NCBI RefSeq assembly: GCF_029867415.1
Contig: NC_081185.1
Coordinates: forward strand, 136,620,782 to 136,684,781
DNA: 64,000 nucleotides
Origin: Vicia villosa
Lineage: Eukaryota; Streptophyta; Magnoliopsida; Fabales; Fabaceae
Reading direction: 5' to 3'
Part shown: piece after piece, positions 1 to 10,606 of the stretch
Layout of the letters: the number at the start of each line of letters is the position of its first letter
Position numbering within the stretch: position 1 is the stretch's first letter
Position numbers and translations under genes: made by a program
The notes under the pieces: model-generated
Told to the model about the DNA's origin: nothing
Databases searched by the model: none
The model's input: only the letters and a program-made list of their open reading frames with translations

Positions 1-171
1 TTAGTTTATCGGTTTGGCGGTTCCTAAAGACTAAAACCAAACCAAACCACATCGATTTTCATTAGATCAGTTTAGAACCGAACCAGAAACAATCGGTTTT
101 ATTTCTGTTTGGCTTGATTTTAATTGTCGATTTAATTAGTTTTATCCGATTCGCTTACATCTCTACCTAGA
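1..171. repeat. right part of an AACCGAACC-rich MITE-like element, cut by the window edge
   Basis: The first ~170 bases carry repeated AACCGAACC/AACCAAACC-type words on both strands and end near a short ACATCTCTACC. This composition resembles degenerate hAT-type MITEs of plants, whose termini end in CCCTA-like words. The left end lies outside the window, so neither terminal repeats nor a target duplication can be checked. The call is tentative. Confidence 0.3.
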
Positions 172-678
172 TTAGTTATTGGTTATGTTGGTGAACAACG
201 ATAAACTACAAATCTATTTTTCTAATGTAATGCACTTGTGGTATTTGGAACTTCTGCAAGAAATAATGTTGAAACAAACAAAGAGCAACCATAGAGGAAT
301 CCCTCACCTTAGATTCAATTTCAACAAGTCTTTTAAACCCACCTACCCCCTAGAAAAGTGTGGCGCCAACCAATTGTAGTCGAGGCTAGATCTCGTTAAC
401 CACACTTGTTGGTTTGAAGATCATATCATGATCATATGATGAAGATCATCTTATAACTTGTCTAATCGTCCAAGAAAAATGTCCATCTAAGTTTTTTTAT
501 TTTAGAAATCCTAATTCTCCTTCTATAAGTTTTAACTTATGACTCATATCTAATTATACAATTGGTAAACTCTAAAATCTCTTATTCATTATCTATATTG
601 ACTTTATTGTTGAAGTATTTCCAAATACATCACCTCTTCTAAGAAGAAAAAAGTGTTCTCATGATACAATCATTTCTC
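172..678. other. AT-rich intergenic DNA, nothing recognised
   Basis: No open frame with coding character, structured repeat or element terminus was seen. The short open frame at 179-379 has no recognisable protein features and is most likely chance. Confidence 0.5.
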
Positions 679-1675
679 AAATTACATATCTATGTTATTT
701 TAATGTTTTCTAGAGAGAGATGTTGTCCCTTCTCTCTAAAAATCCCTCCCAACCTTTAAGGGTTTGGTGGCCGCCTCACACCTTTATGGTTGCTCTCATC
801 TCCCACTTTTATAATGGTCACCTCCTTCTCTATTGAAAGCACTACCCGCTCCTTTTAACTACATCCATAATCTCTTACCAAAACCAAATCACTCATCGAT
901 TACTCCCTTTCTCCATTGCAAATCATCATCAGCTCTTTCTTTTCGGTGATGCGGCCGCCACCGGAGCCACCACCACCAAGAAATAGGGAGTTTGCAATGG
1001 TAGATTTTCAAATCTCAAGCTTAACAATAATGAAGATACATCTCTCTTGTGTAGCTGCTCTTTCACCTTCAATGTCGACAACCATTCGTCCACCTCCAAA
1101 GACGTCATAAATTCTCTAAACCTTGCAGCCTCTGTCAGATTTGTCTACTTCTATTTATCTTTGTGTTTTTTATTTAGTGTCTTTGTTTTTTTAGGTCTAA
1201 GTTTGCTCTCATGGTGTTTGGTAAAAAGCCTTAAAAGTGTTTTGTGTCTTGAAGCAGCGTCTACATTTCTTTTATTCATCCATTAATATTCAAACACTCG
1301 ATAAAAGTGGATAATATTGAGACTAAAGATAGACTAAATGCGCAAACACAAGTTAAAGAAATTATCTGTAGTTGAATTTAAAAAAAGATTGTGGATTATC
1401 TTTTCTATCTTGTCATTGATCGTGTTCGTAAGAGGTTGGTCGACTGAATGATGAGTTGACGCTTTTGTTTCTAACTTGTTCGTGTTCTATTAGCTTGTGA
1501 ACATTCTATATGTAACGTCTTTTCTTTTCTAACTCTGGATTTTTGTTTAGATTTGACTCTAAACTATGGATAGAGTTTTGTCCTGTTTCAAGTGTGTCAT
1601 GAGATTTGTAATGTATGTGTTCTCTTAATCTAATGAATGCATTACTTTTCAAAAAAAAAATCACATATTTATGTT
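679..1675 (+). mobile_element. non-coding retroposed element (LINE-like 3' end) with poly(A) and long target duplication
   Basis: The element body is 697-1660 and ends in ten A residues (1651-1660) after ATTACTTTTC, a typical plant L1-type 3' end. The 18 bases at 679-696 recur at 1658-1675 with two C/T differences, as expected for an aged target-site duplication made by target-primed reverse transcription. The ~960-bp body has no reverse transcriptase or endonuclease frame. It contains a GC-rich CCGCCACCGG stretch near 950-985 that could be a LINE 5' UTR or part of a host transcript. It could be an internally deleted LINE or a LINE-mobilised transcript. Confidence 0.6.
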
Positions 1676-2189
1676 CAAATCGGAATATGTGCCAACAAAA
1701 CCTCAAGTCTAATTCTGGCTAAGTGAAATTATAAGACTAAAAATACTTGAAGAAAATAAGATATGCATTGAGAGTGTGAGTTTATTTTACATTGTCAATC
1801 AATGATATTTGTGTATTCTGTTAAATCAGATTAAAAATTTTAAATCATTTATATGATATAGCAAAATAAGATATCTCTTTTTTTTTTCAACTTTAAAATT
1901 TTTTTTATTCAAAATTTTAAAAACCGTTAAAAAAACGCACATGCTAGTTTTATTAAATAAATTAAATGTTAAAAATGTGAAAGATCGTAATCTTCTAATA
2001 AAATTAAATAATATCTATAAAATAAAATAAAATAAGTTCATTTATTTCACTTTTAATTTTTTTTATTGGTGAAATCGCATAATCATTTCACAAATAGTAA
2101 TAAGGATGAGACACCTCCATTTTCTATATTACCATAAACGGAATATATATCTATCACACACATGTTTTGATTAAGTCACTCTCACTTCC
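1676..2189. other. AT-rich intergenic DNA, nothing recognised
   Basis: The sequence is dominated by A/T runs. No gene, RNA gene or element terminus could be supported. Confidence 0.5.
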
Positions 2190-2730
2190 ATTTTAAGTAG
2201 GGGTGGTAAAACGGGCCGCCCGCCCCGCCCGCCGTCTGCCCTGTCTTATGTCCGCCAAAAAATGAGCGGGACGGGCATGTCTGCCAACTAAAATAGACAT
2301 AAAAGTCATGCCCGCTCCGTCAAGATGGCGGATTGGCGGGCGGCGGGTTACCCATCTATTTTTATTTATATTTTTTTAATAGATTAATAGTTTTTTTTAC
2401 CTTTTAATTAAACTTTTCACTTTTTTTAAAACAATTTTTTATAAAAACAACTTTTTAACAAATTTACTTTAAAAAATATTACATATACTTATAAATAAAT
2501 GTATAAAATAAACCATCAAAAATTGCAATTAATAGAATTAACTAAAAAAAGAGTGAGTTTGGACGGAGGGACGGGCTTTGGCGGGCGGCGGGCTTTGGCG
2601 GAGAGGGTATGGCGGGTGGCAGACTTTGGCGAGCGACGGACCTAAAATTCTAACCCAACCTGCCATTTTTTGGCGGGTGCGCGGACCGGCCCGGCGAGCC
2701 ACGGCCCATTTTTCCAATTCTAATTTTAAC
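2190..2730. mobile_element. hAT-type MITE with 8-bp target duplication
   Basis: The element spans 2198-2722. The left terminus reads TAGGGGTGGTAAAACGG and the right terminus is a decayed inverted version (CCATTTTTCCAATTCTA). The flanking octamers ATTTTAAG (2190-2197) and ATTTTAAC (2723-2730) match at 7 of 8 positions, the size expected for hAT insertion. Inside, both ends are very GC-rich, with repeated GGCGGGC/CCCGCC words, and surround an AT-rich core. Open frames of 67 and 79 residues here are by-products of the GC-rich repeats, not genes. Confidence 0.75.
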
Positions 2731-3475
2731 CCTATACACATATTGCACCGTAAATTAGTATTAACAATACTCTTAAAAACATATACAAAAATCTTGTTTT
2801 TTTATACACCATTATAGTGCACCCAACATTACTCTTAAAAATTACGTTAATTTGATGATTTTAATCATTTTACAGTAATTATTTTCAACAGTTTAACCAC
2901 TATATGTCTCCTCTTACCAGGTACATAATTATAAAACTTTCATAATTTGATTTGTAACATTTTTTTAATATTAAAAAAAAAAAGACAAAGACAGCAAGGT
3001 GAAATCTGTATAAAACAAACACCATTTTGTGTCTTTATGCAACAAATCTATACCCAATAGCTTCCCATGCTTCTTGCTTAGACCAATTTTCTCAACTCTC
3101 TCTACACTCTATCCATTCTTTACCCTTTTCTTCCTACCCCATGTGCTAAAAGCAACTTCTCTTTCTAACAAATTTTTCAAATTACACACTTTTGGTTTCT
3201 TTATCACTTTATCAATCTCATCATAGAATTGACAGGTAAAGCAAATCTTGCTTTTTTCCTCTGACATCTCATTCCAAATGCATAAAAATGAAGTCTTTTG
3301 AACCTCATATTCAAGAATTCCATCCATGGTTTCTTGTTGGGTTTGTTGGGTTCACCTGAAAATTTGAATCAGCTGAGGTATATAACAAGACCCTTCTTTC
3401 TGTATGATCAAAAATCAGTTAAAGATCAGATTTTTAAGAAAAAGTTTAGATTTTTCTGCTTTTGGTGATTCTGTC
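2731..3475 (+). promoter_or_regulatory. upstream region and probable 5' UTR of the DUF868 gene
   Basis: AT-rich DNA passes into a pyrimidine-rich stretch (about 3070-3240) typical of plant 5' leaders. An in-frame upstream ATG at 3404 would add 24 basic residues that do not resemble family N-termini, so the downstream ATG is preferred. A transcription start cannot be fixed from sequence alone. Confidence 0.4.
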
Positions 3476-4411
3476 ATGAAGGAGTTTCCATCTTGTTTTG
3501 GAGAAAATGGTGTGCAGGTTGCAGATTCATCTTCATCTTCATCCTCTTCAGGTTCCACAAGAGGGGCACAGAATGTGGTTACATGTATCTATCAATGTAA
3601 ATTGAGAGGTCGTTCATGTTTGATTACTGTTTCATGGACAAAGAATCTGATGGGCCAAGGGTTGAGTGTTGGGATTGAGGAATTGGGTAATCATTGTTTG
3701 TGTAAGGTTGATATAAAGCCATGGTTGTTTTCAAAGAGAAAAGGGTGTAAGAATTTGGAAGTTGAGTCTAGTAAAATTGCTATACTTTGGGATTTGAGTT
3801 ATGCTAAATTTGGTTCTGGGCCAGAACCATTGGAAGGGTACTATTTGGTCGTTTTGTTTAACAAAAAGATGGTTTTGCTTTTAGGAGATCTGAAAAAAGA
3901 AGCATGCAAGAAGATTGACAGTGACAACAACAATGTTGGTGGTTATAATTCTGATGCAGTTTTTATTGCGAAGAGAGAACATGTTTTCGGCAAGAGATTT
4001 TACTCTGCGAAAGCTCAATTTTGTGACAAGGGTAAGATACATGATGTGAGAATTGAGTGTGATACGGTTATGGGGAGTACTGATGATCCTTGTCTTGTGA
4101 TTAGAATTGATAGCAAGATAGTGATGCAGGTGAAGCAATTGAAGTGGAAGTTTCGCGGTAATCAGACGATTCTGGTGGACAGTTTTCCGGTGGAAGTGTT
4201 TTGGGATGTTCATAATTGGCTGTTTGGGAATGTTGCAGGAAATGCTGTTTTCATGTTTCAAACTTGTGTTTCTGCTGAGAAATTGTGGTCTGGTCAATCT
4301 GTTTCGGATCCTTCTGTTATGATGACTTGGGCTTATTCTCAGCAGTTTAGAGATTCTCAGTTGCAGGGTCTTGGATTTTCTCTTATTTTGTATGCTTGGA
4401 AAAATGAGTAG
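3476..4411 (+). CDS. DUF868 family protein
   Basis: The intronless frame encodes 311 residues from the ATG at 3476, which begins MKEFPSCFGENG. The in-frame ATG at 3404 would give 335 residues. The N-terminal FPSCFGENGVQVADSSSS pattern with a serine run, then VTCIYQC, then CLITVSWTKNLMGQ, is characteristic of the plant DUF868 family. Further family blocks are KPWLF, LWDLSYAKFGSGPEP, MVLLLGDLKKEA, KREHVFGKRFY, and a C-terminal WDVHNWLFG with a predicted MFQTC segment. Length matches the usual 290-330 residues. The molecular function of the family is not known. No signal peptide or membrane segment is evident, and the frame is intact and probably active. The nearest neighbour is on the other strand 1.3 kb downstream. 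Confidence 0.93.
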   Translation: MKEFPSCFGENGVQVADSSSSSSSSGSTRGAQNVVTCIYQCKLRGRSCLITVSWTKNLMGQGLSVGIEELGNHCLCKVDIKPWLFSKRKGCKNLEVESSKIAILWDLSYAKFGSGPEPLEGYYLVVLFNKKMVLLLGDLKKEACKKIDSDNNNVGGYNSDAVFIAKREHVFGKRFYSAKAQFCDKGKIHDVRIECDTVMGSTDDPCLVIRIDSKIVMQVKQLKWKFRGNQTILVDSFPVEVFWDVHNWLFGNVAGNAVFMFQTCVSAEKLWSGQSVSDPSVMMTWAYSQQFRDSQLQGLGFSLILYAWKNE

Positions 4412-5696
4412 TTAAATACATGAGTTGAATCTTGAATCTTATTATAGAGTGATGAATTGAAGTGATGTTTTGATTATTAGATACAGTTTTCAACAACTTA
4501 TGTGATCAGATTATTATATAAATCTGTTAAATACTTTACCTTTTTAGCTCTTAGTATATTATTCTATCATTGCAATGTTTGTTTTCTATTTTTATTTTCA
4601 ATAATCTCTCCAAAATTATTAGTATGATATTTGACTTTGAACAAGACTGAATTCTTTGACAGAAATTCAGTTTTGATCAACTTTTTTTTTTTCAAAAGTT
4701 TGGAGGACTTTTCTTCTATTCATGCCATGAAAGTTAAGGCACAAAACAGATTGTGTTCACTATTGTTCCTAGTAGTTCACAGTTCAATATTTAGGTGTTT
4801 TATTTTATCTACACAGATTTTAACAGAAACTCTAACTCTATTTTGTATGAAAAAACATCAACACTAAGAATCCTCTTTGAAGGTGTGCAAGGTAAGTTAC
4901 TGCATAAGATTCAAAATTTTCAACGTTCAAATGGTAATTAAATAATGCCTCGTAAAATATTTGTCGCAGTTAAACCATGGCAAAATAGGACTCCTGTTGT
5001 TTTTTTTTTTTTTCCCACGGTTGTACCATACATAACCTATACAGGGCCTTAAAAAATTTATGACGACCCTGGCCCTGACACCAAATGTAATTGATTTATT
5101 CACAAAGAAAAAGACAACATGATATTCATATCAGAATTGTAAAAATTCTCCAGTATTTGTTTCCCTCAATAAAGCAATAAATGGAAGAATGAAAATGGTT
5201 GGAAATGATTTTGCCTTCCACTCTATTGATGGTGTGAGACTGAACAATCATGATAGTGGGACTCTGCTATAAATTATTTTACTGTTTCTAACCCTTTTTG
5301 CAAGTAACTAATACTTTGAAATTTCAGATTGCAACTTCTTTTGCATTTAGTAGCAACTTTTAGTTGGTGAAAATTCCCTCTTTAAAATCCTCTCTTCTAA
5401 ATTCTGCACACCACAAATCAGTATCAGGATGCAATAGACCAAAGCTTATATGACAGATAAGTGCTGCTTATTTCTTACAGAACAACCCTCATTTCCACAG
5501 ATCCAAGTCTAGTGAACAATTCTCAAGATTTCTTCAACATATAATCTCCAAGGTAATTTACAGAAATAATGTGAATAAAATTCTTAACAAGTACTGTTGT
5601 ATTAACTAAATATAAATACAAGCAGAGACTACATCTGAGACATAGAGAAAAGATGAGCACAAGTGAAGAGTGGGAATAATTAAATTCAAACCACTG
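4412..5696. other. 3' flank and intergenic DNA between two convergent genes
   Basis: This 1.3-kb stretch separates the DUF868 gene (+) from the next gene (-). It must hold both 3' UTRs. No other gene or element with clear termini was found; a short poly(T) tract lies near 5000-5015. The 78-residue open frame at 4631-4867 has no family features. Confidence 0.5.
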
Positions 5697-8257
5697 CTAC
5701 TTCCTACGACCATACGTATCTTCAACACCATCTGTAATCCTTTCTCTGCGCTCAGCAATCATAGCTGAATAAGCCTGACAAAGAATAAGAAACAGTATAA
5801 TTTACTTTATCAAGATCAGTTACTTATATTATTTTTTTGCTGAATCTCAAATAAATTGCAGCAGAACCTACTACAGCATTGCCAATGTTAGAACACCAGA
5901 TTCGGCTCTACAGTAAACATATAAATAAACATAGAAGAACACAACAATTGATCGTGACGACTTCATTAGTATTAAGAGTCCCTCATTATACCTGAACTCT
6001 ACAAAACCCGGCTTCTAAGTTGAAGATTGTCCCTACTTATAAACAAATGTTCAAATCACATATTTTTAAATGTGAGACTCTAACACATCCCTCACACCCA
6101 ACACTTTTGGTTTTGATACATTGATATAAATGGTGAGTGATCGGATAAAGGAAACCTGATAGCAGGTAGTTCAACAGATCATGAACAAGACTCTAATACA
6201 TGTAAGGTGAGGACTGCCGAAACTTTTTAAATTAGGCAATTAGGCGACTAGAGGCGGATCGCAATGAGGATGAAATTTCCAACCATTAGTATTTTCTATA
6301 ATGCAGTGTTCTGGGCCCAATAATTGAGAGGCTCAATCATCAATCCGAGATTATATGGTACTCAAGGTCAATTAACCGAGTTCAATTTACACGAGCATAT
6401 AAAAGTAAAAATCTAATATTACAAGTTATTATAGCTATAATCAATAATCAACAGAAAGATCGTTTAGCAAACTTAATCTACCCCATACCTTCGCTTATTA
6501 CATAAAATCAATATTAGTAATAAACCTAGCCGCATAAAAAACTAGAAAATAATTAAACCCAGTGATCATATAAATCTATACGGAAATTTAAAGAGAGGGA
6601 TAGAGAAAATTGCATCAAGATTCATAGTGGTTTAGTGCATTTGCCCTAGCTAGCACCTAATCCAGTCTCCAATGATAAATCGTTTTAAATTTGTTAGTCT
6701 TCCACTATTTGACAATTTTAAGTGTCTATCAATACAATCAAATAATCTCATATAATGCCGAAAACTAAAATCAACAAATAAGCAACTTCAATTTGAATCT
6801 TCTTCTTCTGACGTATACAACTCACTAGATTGAATTCCACAAGATCTTCACTCAATCATGATTCTTTATTCAACCATGCCGAAAATCCTTTGTCCGAACC
6901 TTTGATCTAACTGAAGGAACCAAAAACTTCAAACGTCGTACACACCGGCCTTCACTTAGCACTACCAAAGTTTTCCTTGGAGAAGAAAACCCTTCTTTTT
7001 CCTTTGTTGGATTGCCAATCCTAACTACATACTCATCAGTCCGAGATTATATTATTATAATATATTCAAGGTACTGTGCACCCACTACCACGAATGGTTA
7101 TTCACCCGTCGGATCATCCAACTGTTCTCCGCGTTCCACATCGGAAAACAAAGGATTTCTAACTGCCACACATATATATAAAGATCTCACGCGAGACCTG
7201 AGGTAAGTTCTAATCATAATTTACTCTACTCTTTTATAACCCATTCACTAACTTAGACATTTGAATAACTTAGACATTTGAATGTTAATCTTATAAGTCC
7301 ACCCCCTCTCTACCCTAACAAGACTCTAGTCCATCACTACTCCATACATTTTGTGTTCCTTATCCGAACACAATGTTTCTTGTTTATCGGTGAATGTGTT
7401 TAATAGCATAATATAATGAGAACTGCTATAGTTACACCATATTGTAGTAGCACCGTATTCTATTACACCGTAACCATATACAATATTTTGCCTTTAATCA
7501 AATTCTAATACACAAAAAATAATAAAATAATATAAAAAGTGAACTGTATTGTATTTTGTATACGGTGTAATGTCAAATTGGAGTGTAAGGATAGCATTTC
7601 TCTAATATAATACTCAAAAGTTTTTGCAGCCAAATTAAGCGCATAAAAAAGCCTTTATGATGCCTTAAATATTGCTCTAAAAATAATAATTTTAATTAAA
7701 ATAGAGAATAAATGATAGATAGGAAACGAACCTTGGGATAAGAATATAGAAAAATGTACCACCATGCGAAAATGAGTAAGGATATGGCTGAAGTGACAAA
7801 AAGAGAGTGAAAAATCAACCAGCTAATAGCAACAATTGAAACCCCTGTTAGCGCTATTGTCCATGGCTGACACCTAAACAAAACACAAAACATACATATT
7901 TCAATTAGTTAGTTCCAAAAAAAAAAAATGGAAAATTGAAAATGACAAGGAAATAATGATGATGACAAACCAAGCTGGTTTGGTGTCCCAAACAGATTCG
8001 TATTCGAGGGAAAGGTTATTGAGGTAACCGTCCATGTCATCGACCACCGCATTGTTTTCGTCCAAGAAGAGAGGATTGTCTCGTCTTGAGTCACTGGGAT
8101 TGATACCGTAAACTGTGGTTGTTTTGTTGATTGAGGAGTTTGTGAAAATGGGGTTAGGGAAACTGTGGATATGAGAGTGAGTTGTTAGAGTTGGAGGAGA
8201 AGAAGGTTGGTGGCGGAGGAGAGAAATCGGTAACACTAACAAAGGGATAGTCGCCAT
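5697..8257 (-). CDS. small plastid-type membrane protein, DUF6737-like (3 exons)
   Basis: The exons on the minus strand are 7971-8257, 7732-7873 and 5697-5774. All introns are GT-AG and the spliced frame is 168 residues. The first ~60 residues are Ser/Thr/Pro-rich with few acids, as in a chloroplast transit peptide. Next come a conserved acidic segment (ENNAVVDDMDGYLNNLS), the block SVWDTKPAWCQPWTI spanning the first junction, and two closely spaced hydrophobic helices (residues about 100-142) ending in WWYIFLYSYPK. The basic tail is AYSAMIAERRERITDG. The arrangement recalls the DUF6737 family shared by cyanobacteria and plastids; I name that family from memory. The function is unknown, probably in a thylakoid or envelope membrane. 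Intron 2 is long (1,957 bp) and carries a MITE. A dead copy of exon 1 lies 2.5 kb upstream. Confidence 0.85.
7409..7611. mobile_element. Mutator-type MITE in intron 2, 9-bp target duplication
   Basis: The element spans 7418-7602 (185 bp). The left end GAGAACTGCTATAGTTACACC and the inverted right end GAGAAATGCTATCCTTACAC form imperfect terminal repeats of about 20 bp. The 9-mer TAATATAAT flanks it on both sides (7409-7417 and 7603-7611), the size typical of Mutator-like insertions. It lies inside intron 2 of the small membrane-protein gene, away from the splice sites. Confidence 0.75.
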
Positions 8258-8470
8258 GTTAAGTGGTCACTACAATTATTATCTTCTTGTTTCTTTTACA
8301 TTAAAAATCATTAATTTGCTTTTTTAACTTGTGTGGGTTGGATATTTTCCTCTAAAATTTATAATTTATCTATAATATGATTATTATAGTTATATTACTT
8401 TAAAGTTAAATGCATTTACCAAATTTGGATGAGATTGGAAGAAAATTTTTCCGGCTTAAATTTATTCAAT
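8258..8470 (-). promoter_or_regulatory. proximal promoter / 5' leader of the DUF6737-like gene
   Basis: The 210 bases upstream of the start codon are AT-rich. They recur, with substitutions and small gaps, upstream of the truncated copy at 10830-11004, so the duplicated block included the promoter. No individual element can be assigned with confidence. Confidence 0.45.
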
Positions 8471-8539
8471 AAGTAGTAGTGTTAAATTTTTGACAATTTC
8501 TTTATCCACCCAAACCTTCTTAGAAATCCGTGTAAAATT

Positions 8540-8785
8540 TCAAAAACGTCTTTATATTTCGGAAGTGCATCTCCGAATGCATTTTTTTTTTTTAAAAAAA
8601 TTAATTTTGAAAGTGCACTTCCGAAAACACCTTAATTTTTAGAAGAAAAAAAAAGTGTTTTCGGAAATGCATCTCCGAAATCACTTTTTTTTCAGAAAAA
8701 AATGTGTTTTCGGAAATACATCTCCGAAATCATTTTTTTTTCAAAAAAAAAAAGTGATTTCCGAGATGCACTTCCGAAATATTGT
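8540..8785. repeat. cluster of imperfect palindromes around GGAARTGCATCTCCGAAA
   Basis: At least six copies or half-copies of a near-palindrome of the type TTCGGAAATGCATCTCCGAA lie between A/T runs. Two more occur at about 9351-9410. They flank the pseudogene at 8875-9246 on both sides and appear to belong to the same element as the OTU pseudogene. Confidence 0.7.
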
Positions 8786-8874
8786 TTGATGCAGAAAACA
8801 AAAAACAAATGAACAAAGCTTCGATTTATCATAAATAATCGAAATTACAAAGATAGATCAACATGAAATTAAAG

Positions 8875-9246
8875 TTACATATTGTTAAACACTGGTAGTT
8901 GAGGATGTGTCAACTTTTTGATAACATCGACTCCCGATCTTTGAAGTTTCGCATCCAATTCGATCGGACCCTTCAAAGTAAATCGGTCGAAAGTTGTCCA
9001 CAAAACCACTAAATCTTCATCTTTCTTGACTTCAAATGGGGTGAACTGGACGTCTCCCTCGTCGTCAAGTGAAGGCGAGCGATACTCAAGCTTGACAACC
9101 TTCCGATTTTCCGGGTATTACAAGAGAGAGTTAAGCGACGATATCAATTTCGGGAATGGCGTGTCGCGCGAGAACCTAAATTAGAACGGCATCGGGTAAC
9201 CACTATTGAAGTATACAAAAGCAAGGTGGGGGTAGGTGTATGTCAT
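8875..9246 (-). pseudogene. element-borne small ORF of unknown function, two in-frame stops
   Basis: Reading the minus strand from ATG at 9246 (MTYTYPHLAFVYFNSGY) gives a 123-codon frame to a stop at 8875-8877. It is interrupted by two TAA codons, after YPMPF and after SSLNSLL. The second looks like CAA to TAA, a single-base lesion. The reading otherwise keeps protein character: RFSRDTPFPKLISSLN, then KVVKLEYRSPSLDDEGDV, then VKKDEDLVVLWTTFDRF, then GPIELDAKLQRS. I do not recognise a named domain. It follows the OTU pseudogene on the same strand within a block bounded by the palindrome clusters, so I infer it is a second product of the same transposon family. Confidence 0.55.
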
Positions 9247-9642
9247 TGCTGTTTGTGGCTTGATGTTGATGAAAATGTATAGGTGCATTATTTATAGACT
9301 TCTTGGAGTAATAATGACCCAACAAACCTTATCTCGTAATCAATGGATGTTTCGGAAATGCATTTCCAAAATAAGCCTAAATCTTCAAATTTTCGGAAGT
9401 GCATTTCCGAATTAAGCAGAAACAGAACAGAAAAAATGCATTTTGTTGTGTGCAGTATGTTTTGTGAAATTCCACAAATAAAACCAAATGACAAGTAAAT
9501 GAGAATGACATAAACATTGACAATATTAAATATATGTATATTATATATGTATTGAATCGGTTTGATTTTACATTCTAGACGATAATACATACAAAAAATG
9601 ACACACATCCGGTCATTACAACCAAAAAAGATCTGGTATAAT

Positions 9643-10284
9643 CTAAAATGCCTCGAACGATCCGTCGACGCTTAAATATAAAACTGGTAAGTTCTTCAAC
9701 CTCTCTCTATTTTCCTCTCGCTCTTGCTTCATCATTTCTTCGAACTCCGTCATTCTTTCAAAAAAAGGATCCGGCCAAGCATCCGCCTCTTATATATGAT
9801 GTGTCGTCCACTGACAAGAGGTAGCCGGAACAGGACACCCTGGTTTCAAAAAAACTTGCACAAAGTGGCGCGATCTTAGATACCCGATACAAATGATGCG
9901 GCCGGACGCATCCAAAGGTGGGCGACTATGAAGCGGAAAAAATGTCTCCGAAAATCCAAATCTCGTCAAATCGACACACACTCGATCGTATGCACTTGCT
10001 ATAAGATGGCTCATCTCGGGGAGTGACATCCACTTTGAAATCGGTGCGTGAGCGGTTAGTGATGGAACAAGAGAATCATGAACTTTATCAAAGTTTTCTT
10101 GATTTTCATAAAGTCGGCCGTAGATGTCCTTATGCGAAGTTAACTCCGAAATAAGTGCTCGTCGAATAAGAGTGTAATTTTCTTCTCCTCTTCCGAGCAA
10201 ACCGGCAACGGCTCGATACCCACAATTACCGTCGGTGCCAATATCAACAATATTATCAATATATTTGTGCATAAATAGCGGGAT
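9643..10284 (-). pseudogene. OTU-type cysteine protease of a transposable element, one in-frame stop
   Basis: The frame contains the OTU active-site block DIGTDGNCGYRAVAGLL, with the catalytic Cys and the Asp three residues before it. It also has RHFVQVFLKPGCPVP, which supplies the catalytic His, so the core triad looks intact. Intervening family-like blocks are KWMSLPEMSHLIA and GRIICIGYL. A TAA at about 9790 interrupts the frame. Reading on in the same frame continues EADAWPDPFFERMTEF and an acidic/basic helix to a TAG at 9643-9645. The apparent N-terminus up to 10395 runs into an unrelated LTR and is not part of the protein. OTU proteins of this type occur in plant Mutator-like elements; that assignment is by family knowledge, since no transposase or terminal repeats were found. 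Confidence 0.75.
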
Positions 10285-10343
10285 CTCATCAGTGTAGATC
10301 ATCAGAGGTTTTTTATGGTAGGTGTGATTTTGGTAGAGAATTA

Positions 10344-10500
10344 TGTTGGAAGTATTGTTAAGAGTCTCACATCGGATAATATATGGTCTGAACATGTCTT
10401 TATAAGTGGGACAATCTTCATCCTACAAGCCGGTTTTGTATGGATGAGTGAAGTCTAACCACATTTCTTAATGTGGTATTTGAGCCTGGTTTTAAGATCC
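10344..10500 (+). mobile_element. short LTR with primer-binding-like site (TRIM-type fragment)
   Basis: The segment starts TGTTGGAAGTATTG, contains CTCACATCGG typical of small legume LTRs, and is followed at about 10474 by TGGTATTTGAGCC. That resembles the initiator-Met-tRNA primer site TGGTATCAGAGCC with two changes. The putative LTR is about 130 bp. The second LTR was not found, so this is a fragment of a TRIM-like element. Confidence 0.5.
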
Positions 10501-10551
10501 GGTGGACCACCTATTATGGTTTCCGCTATCGGGCCACCCACCATTTATTTC

Positions 10552-10606
10552 TGTAACACCCCTTTTCTAACCCCAAATTATAACAATTATTCACAGAGTG
10601 TTAATA
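10552..10606 (+). repeat. 55-bp stub resembling the start of the large LTR at 24597
   Basis: It begins TGTAACACCCC and continues with an AACCCC and an ATTCACAGAGT that align with the first ~50 bases of the LTR at 24597. It stops exactly where the duplicated gene fragment begins. Confidence 0.4.

Noticed and set aside
2538..2817. Two overlapping open frames with Gly/Arg/Pro-rich translations
   Set aside because: Produced by GC-rich subterminal repeats of the hAT MITE.
3404..3475. Upstream in-frame ATG for the DUF868 protein
   Set aside because: The additional 24 residues do not resemble family N-termini, while MKEFPSCFGENG does.
3881..4297. 138-residue antisense frame over the DUF868 gene
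   Set aside because: Shadow of the well-supported sense gene; no family features.
10285..10395. N-terminal extension of the OTU frame from ATG at 10395
   Set aside because: Its first part is LTR sequence of an unrelated TRIM-like fragment; the homologous protein region starts at about 10284 or later.
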